DNA of 8,141 bases from an uncultured Ruminococcus sp. GTDB lineage: Bacteria; Bacillota; Clostridia; Oscillospirales; Ruminococcaceae. The position numbers were made by a program, and so were the translations under genes. Numbering within the stretch: position 1 is the stretch's first letter; each line of letters opens with the position of its first letter. The notes beneath the pieces are model-generated. The model was not told the origin of the DNA. It ran no database searches and worked only from the letters and a program-made list of their open reading frames with translations. Positions 4,947-8,141 of this stretch are shown piece by piece. Where the stretch lies: assembly GCA_947174965.1 (NCBI GenBank), contig CAMWKY010000083.1, positions 1-8,141 on the forward strand. Direction: 5' to 3'.

Positions 4947-6785
4947 ATGTCAGAATATATAATCAAACACAGAATATCAGCTTTTTTATTGTCGGTTATT
5001 GTTATTGCCACAGCGTTTTCATCATGCGGAGATAAAAAAGTTGGTAATATATCTATTTCAGACAGTTCAGTATCTGAAACGGAAACGGACGAAAGTACAG
5101 AAAATATCTCAACAGATATATCAGAAAAATCATCATCAACAACAACAGCTGTTCCTGAAACTTACCCTGATTTTCCGATTTCTTACCCTGAAATTGAGAA
5201 AAAAAGTACAGGTGATTTATATGAGGCGGAAGATGCGGTATTAAGTGCGGGGCTGAAAATCATGAATGACAAGGAAAATGATGAACAGTCGACAACTGTT
5301 ACAAATGCCATTACAAACAGAAATAAACAGCCTGTTGAGGAAAAACCTGAATACAGTGGAGAGGGATATGTTACAGGATTCAAGCTTGATGGAAGTTCAA
5401 GTGTCACTTTTAAAGTTGATGCACCAAGTAATCAGCACTATGATTTGTCGTTCAGCATATCTTCTGAACATCTTGTCAACTGCAAAGTATCACTGAACGG
5501 CACGGAAATAAGCTCATTCAAGACGAAAAAAGACGGTGAGTTCACATTAATCACGCTATATGGAGTTTTTCTTGTGAAAGGCAAATCTGATATTGAACTT
5601 CGTGCAACGGACGGCAATATAAAGCTTGACTACATGAAAATTGCTGATAATACGTCGTTGAGTGAGATAAAATATGATGCTGGAAATGAGCCTGTAAACA
5701 AGCAGGCTGGCGAATCCGCAAAAGAACTTCTGAATTTCATGAACGAAAACTACGGCAGATATACGCTTACGGGACAATATGCATCAAGTCCAGAAAATAA
5801 GGAGCTTGATTTGATTTATCAGACAACAGGAAAACTTCCGGTTATAAGATTTTCTGCTATTCACAATTCAGGAAACTCATTTGACAGCACATTCAAAGAT
5901 ATTGAAGCTTGTGCAGAGTGGCATAAAAAAGGTGGTATTGTCGGATTGATGTGGTATTGGGAAGCACCTTCAAAGAAATCATCTGTCTATGCAAAAGATA
6001 CTGATTTTGTGCTTAAAGATGCCGTAACGGACATTGACATTTCAATGCTCACGCAGGAAGAAATAAGAGGTCTGTATGGTGAGGGTAAAATATCGGAGCA
6101 GTGCTATGGACTTATTCTTGACATGGACAACATGGCAGGACAGCTTACAACGCTCAAAAATAAGGGTGTACCTGTTTTGTGGCGACCTCTGCATGAATCA
6201 TCAGGCGACTGGTTCTGGTGGGGAAATGATACGGATTCATACAAATGGCTATGGAATCTAATGTATAAGCGTTTCACTGATTACTTTGAACTTGATAACC
6301 TGATATGGATATGGAACGGACAGAGTGAAAGTACTCTTGTTGACAAGAATACTTTTGACATAGCTTCTCTTGACATCTATATGAACAGTGAAAAAGACTA
6401 TGGCAGTCGATACGAGCAGTTTCTTGCATTGCAGAAAATAGTCGGCGAAGAAAAACTGATTGCATTGAGTGAGTGCAGTAAAATTCCCGATATAGATGCT
6501 TCATTCCGTGATAATTCCGTGTGGTCGTTCTTTGGATTGTGGTATGGAAAATATCTCATGAATGATGACGGTACTTTATCAGAAGCATTTACTGACAAGG
6601 ATTCATTTATCAGGGCATATAATTCAGAGGGTGCAATTTCACTTGATGAATATATAAAGCTCCGCAACGGTGATGAGCTTATTCCACAATATGCGGATAC
6701 TGAAACAGCTGTTATTTCAACAGTTTCAACAAAGTTTTCAACAGTTTCCACGTCAACGGAAACGGCTGAAAACAGGGAAGAATAA
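4947..6785 (+). CDS. Lipoprotein with CBM35-like and GH26 (mannanase-family) domains
   Basis: This 612-residue protein is probably exported, lipid-anchored and hydrolyses beta-mannan or a related beta-glycan. Residues 1-27 are a lipoprotein-type signal (KHR, hydrophobic stretch, FSSC with Cys27; Phe at -3 is unusual). Residues 35-88 are a Ser/Thr/Glu-rich spacer. Residues 90-235 resemble CBM35: YEAEDA at the start, GYVTGF at 140-145, IKLDYMKI near the end. Residues 250-575 are the GH26 barrel, with acid/base E417 in WRPLHESSGDWFWWG and likely nucleophile E509 in LSECSKIP. MWYWEAP (335-341) is also typical. A Thr/Ser-rich tail (581-612) leads to no dockerin or sorting signal. AAGGA at 4931-4935 is the ribosome site. 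Mannanase is the commonest GH26 activity, but lichenase- or xylanase-type members exist. Its operon also suggests a role in processing the cell's own surface glycan. Confidence 0.9.
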   Translation: MSEYIIKHRISAFLLSVIVIATAFSSCGDKKVGNISISDSSVSETETDESTENISTDISEKSSSTTTAVPETYPDFPISYPEIEKKSTGDLYEAEDAVLSAGLKIMNDKENDEQSTTVTNAITNRNKQPVEEKPEYSGEGYVTGFKLDGSSSVTFKVDAPSNQHYDLSFSISSEHLVNCKVSLNGTEISSFKTKKDGEFTLITLYGVFLVKGKSDIELRATDGNIKLDYMKIADNTSLSEIKYDAGNEPVNKQAGESAKELLNFMNENYGRYTLTGQYASSPENKELDLIYQTTGKLPVIRFSAIHNSGNSFDSTFKDIEACAEWHKKGGIVGLMWYWEAPSKKSSVYAKDTDFVLKDAVTDIDISMLTQEEIRGLYGEGKISEQCYGLILDMDNMAGQLTTLKNKGVPVLWRPLHESSGDWFWWGNDTDSYKWLWNLMYKRFTDYFELDNLIWIWNGQSESTLVDKNTFDIASLDIYMNSEKDYGSRYEQFLALQKIVGEEKLIALSECSKIPDIDASFRDNSVWSFFGLWYGKYLMNDDGTLSEAFTDKDSFIRAYNSEGAISLDEYIKLRNGDELIPQYADTETAVISTVSTKFSTVSTSTETAENREE

Positions 6786-6810
6786 AAATCTTTCAACAAG
6801 TTTTCAACAG
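6715..6810 (+). repeat. Cluster of TTTCAACA-type short repeats at the GH26 3' end
   Basis: The motif TTTCAACA recurs at 6715, 6724, 6736, 6791 and 6802, with a variant TTTCCACG at 6745. The 21-base block 6724-6744 recurs as a 20-base block at 6791-6810, differing only by one missing A. The first block encodes part of the Ser/Thr tail; the second lies after the stop codon. If read in the frame of the gene, the post-stop DNA gives NKFST, echoing TKFST in the tail. This looks like local slippage duplication. Confidence 0.7.
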
Positions 6811-6812
6811 AA

Positions 6813-6820
6813 GGGAGGTG
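6813..6820 (+). promoter_or_regulatory. Strong ribosome binding site deciding a TTG start
   Basis: GGGAGGTG pairs almost fully with the 16S rRNA tail. It overlaps the GTG at 6818, which therefore cannot easily be the start, and stands 6 bases before TTG 6827. Confidence 0.7.
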
Positions 6821-6826
6821 AAAAAG

Positions 6827-8104
6827 TTGAAAAACATTCCTGAACTTAAAATCATTCTGTCACTTGAGCAGGTTGCACTGCTGAATAAAATGACAACTGA
6901 AATAAGCAGGTCGGATTGTAAAGCCGTGTGTTTCAGAATGAAAGATACTTTGATAAGTACTCCGTTTTCTGAATGTCAGGACTTATTCTTATTCATGGAG
7001 GACGATTTCCGACAGTTTTACAAAGGCAGAAAATCTTTTTCAGACATGAGAATATACGCTGAACAGAGATGCCCGAAAAATATTGACATGATATATGACT
7101 TTATAATGAATAAGACAAAAATAACAAAAGAAAATCGTGACATACTTCTAAAGCGTGAATGTGAGATTTATTCTGATTTGGTATTTCCGAGAAATTTCGG
7201 GAAAAGACTTTTTGAGGAAGCACAAAGGCACAAGAAAAAAATAATCATAGTTGCTGATACGGTTTATCCGAGAAAAGTTATTGTAAATATTCTTGATAAA
7301 TGCGGTTATAGTAAGTATAATCAGCTTATAGTTGCAAATGAACTTGAAACGGCTGATATATATGATACTGTCATTGAAAAATCGGGTGTTTCAGCATCAA
7401 AGATACTGAACATAGGCGGAGATATTGAGAATGACATTGAAAAGCCGATTATGAAAGGCTCAAAGGCACTGCTTCTTGCTGATACAATACCGCTTATGTT
7501 AAAATCGGGCAGGCTTAGGGGATTCATTCAGGCAAAATATCCCTACAGTTATGATTCAGCGGATTTTCTTGCATTTCATCTTGCAATGGGTCTTTATGGT
7601 GCGTATATGTTTGATATGCCGAAAGGAAAAGTTTATCAGAGTGACTTCTGCAAAGATACCTATATGATTGGATTTATTGTATTCGGTACGCTTGAATCTG
7701 ACAAGAATTTTTCTCCGAATGATTTACAGAGGAAGATTATTTCAGCATACAAAAAAAATGATGAGATGATGCGTGGAGCAGAGGATTTCAGAATACTTTT
7801 TTCTGCTCACTTCGGTGACATTTCACATAATTTCAGCTTTAACGGATTTTCTATGCCTTTTGAGTTTTTTTCGGAGCATAGTTCACCAGCTGACAGAAAT
7901 TTACTTTCGGAACAGCTTGAAAAAGACATGATGCAGGAGTGGGAAAGTCATATAACTGAGCCGAAAACAGCAAATTTTCAAAATAACGACATAAATCAAA
8001 ATGCAGTAGGCAGACTCGCTGAAAAAATGTTTCCAAAAGGAACGAAAATTCGTACAATTACTGATGGTATTCTTTCAAAAATGAAACAAAACGTCAAATT
8101 TTGA
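6827..8104 (+). CDS. Degenerate HAD-fold protein with C-terminal extension
   Basis: This is a 425-residue cytoplasmic protein starting at TTG 6827 (a GTG at 6818 would add three residues). Residues 32-220 resemble HAD-superfamily hydrolases of the FDIFDTL type, often found in surface-polysaccharide loci, but the active site is eroded. Motif I reads FRMKDTL at 36-42, with Arg where the nucleophilic Asp belongs. Motif II reads VADTVYP at 142-148, with Ala for Ser/Thr. The usual Lys before motif IV is not seen. Only the acidic motif IV, GGDIENDI at 197-204 (D199, D203), remains. Residues 230-370, including YMIGFIVFGTL at 279-289, form an extension I cannot name, and 375-425 look like a flexible tail. 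It is last in the visible operon, 41 bases after the GH26 gene. A binding or regulatory role is more likely than phosphatase activity. The 37 bases after it hold no clear terminator. Confidence 0.72.
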   Translation: MKNIPELKIILSLEQVALLNKMTTEISRSDCKAVCFRMKDTLISTPFSECQDLFLFMEDDFRQFYKGRKSFSDMRIYAEQRCPKNIDMIYDFIMNKTKITKENRDILLKRECEIYSDLVFPRNFGKRLFEEAQRHKKKIIIVADTVYPRKVIVNILDKCGYSKYNQLIVANELETADIYDTVIEKSGVSASKILNIGGDIENDIEKPIMKGSKALLLADTIPLMLKSGRLRGFIQAKYPYSYDSADFLAFHLAMGLYGAYMFDMPKGKVYQSDFCKDTYMIGFIVFGTLESDKNFSPNDLQRKIISAYKKNDEMMRGAEDFRILFSAHFGDISHNFSFNGFSMPFEFFSEHSSPADRNLLSEQLEKDMMQEWESHITEPKTANFQNNDINQNAVGRLAEKMFPKGTKIRTITDGILSKMKQNVKF

Positions 8105-8141
8105 TACAAAAATAAGCCGAAAAAAAGCATAATATTTACTA

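Noticed and set aside
1..8141. CRISPR array, tRNA or rRNA gene, transposase or integrase
   Set aside because: I saw no regularly spaced repeats, no tRNA-like cloverleaf, no rRNA motif and no mobile-element protein on either strand.

Overview
The window looks like a low-GC, Gram-positive gut or rumen anaerobe of the Ruminococcus group (Oscillospiraceae). The main evidence is two secreted proteins ending in ruminococcal-type dockerin domains (GDANGDGEMNIADA followed by a second calcium loop), which are parts for a cellulosome-like surface complex. Supporting evidence is AT-rich DNA, strong GGAGG-type ribosome sites and a GH26 lipoprotein with a CBM35-like module. The species cannot be named from the sequence alone.

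Layout. Bases 1-146 hold the broken start of a third copy of the dockerin-protein family. A leader region (147-366) follows, with a possible promoter and very short reading frames behind good ribosome sites. Two tandem paralogues (367-1371 and 1416-2387) encode secreted proteins: signal peptide, an unrecognised alpha/beta domain that seems internally duplicated, then a dockerin. Their 5' and 3' ends are nearly identical in DNA while the middles have diverged. A bidirectional terminator (2408-2437) separates them from a convergent minus-strand gene for a YdjM/DUF457-type membrane protein (2461-3066). That gene has a textbook promoter facing away from an equally strong one driving the next operon.

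The rightward operon (3236-8104) has four tightly packed genes. They are a membrane-anchored GT2 glycosyltransferase of the GtrB/DPM1 type, a short TtcA-like PP-loop protein overlapping it by 50 bases, a lipoprotein with CBM35-like and GH26 (mannanase-family) modules, and a HAD-fold protein that has lost its nucleophile and other catalytic residues. The last 37 bases hold nothing recognisable.

How the genes may work together (inference): the dockerin proteins would dock onto a scaffoldin outside the cell. The GH26 enzyme has no dockerin and is probably tethered by lipid instead. Finding a polyprenyl-type glycosyltransferase, a glycanase and a degenerate HAD protein of a type often seen in surface-polysaccharide loci together suggests a small surface-glycan module, but a simple housekeeping mixture cannot be excluded. 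The least explained items are the duplicated domain of the dockerin proteins and the catalytically dead HAD protein.
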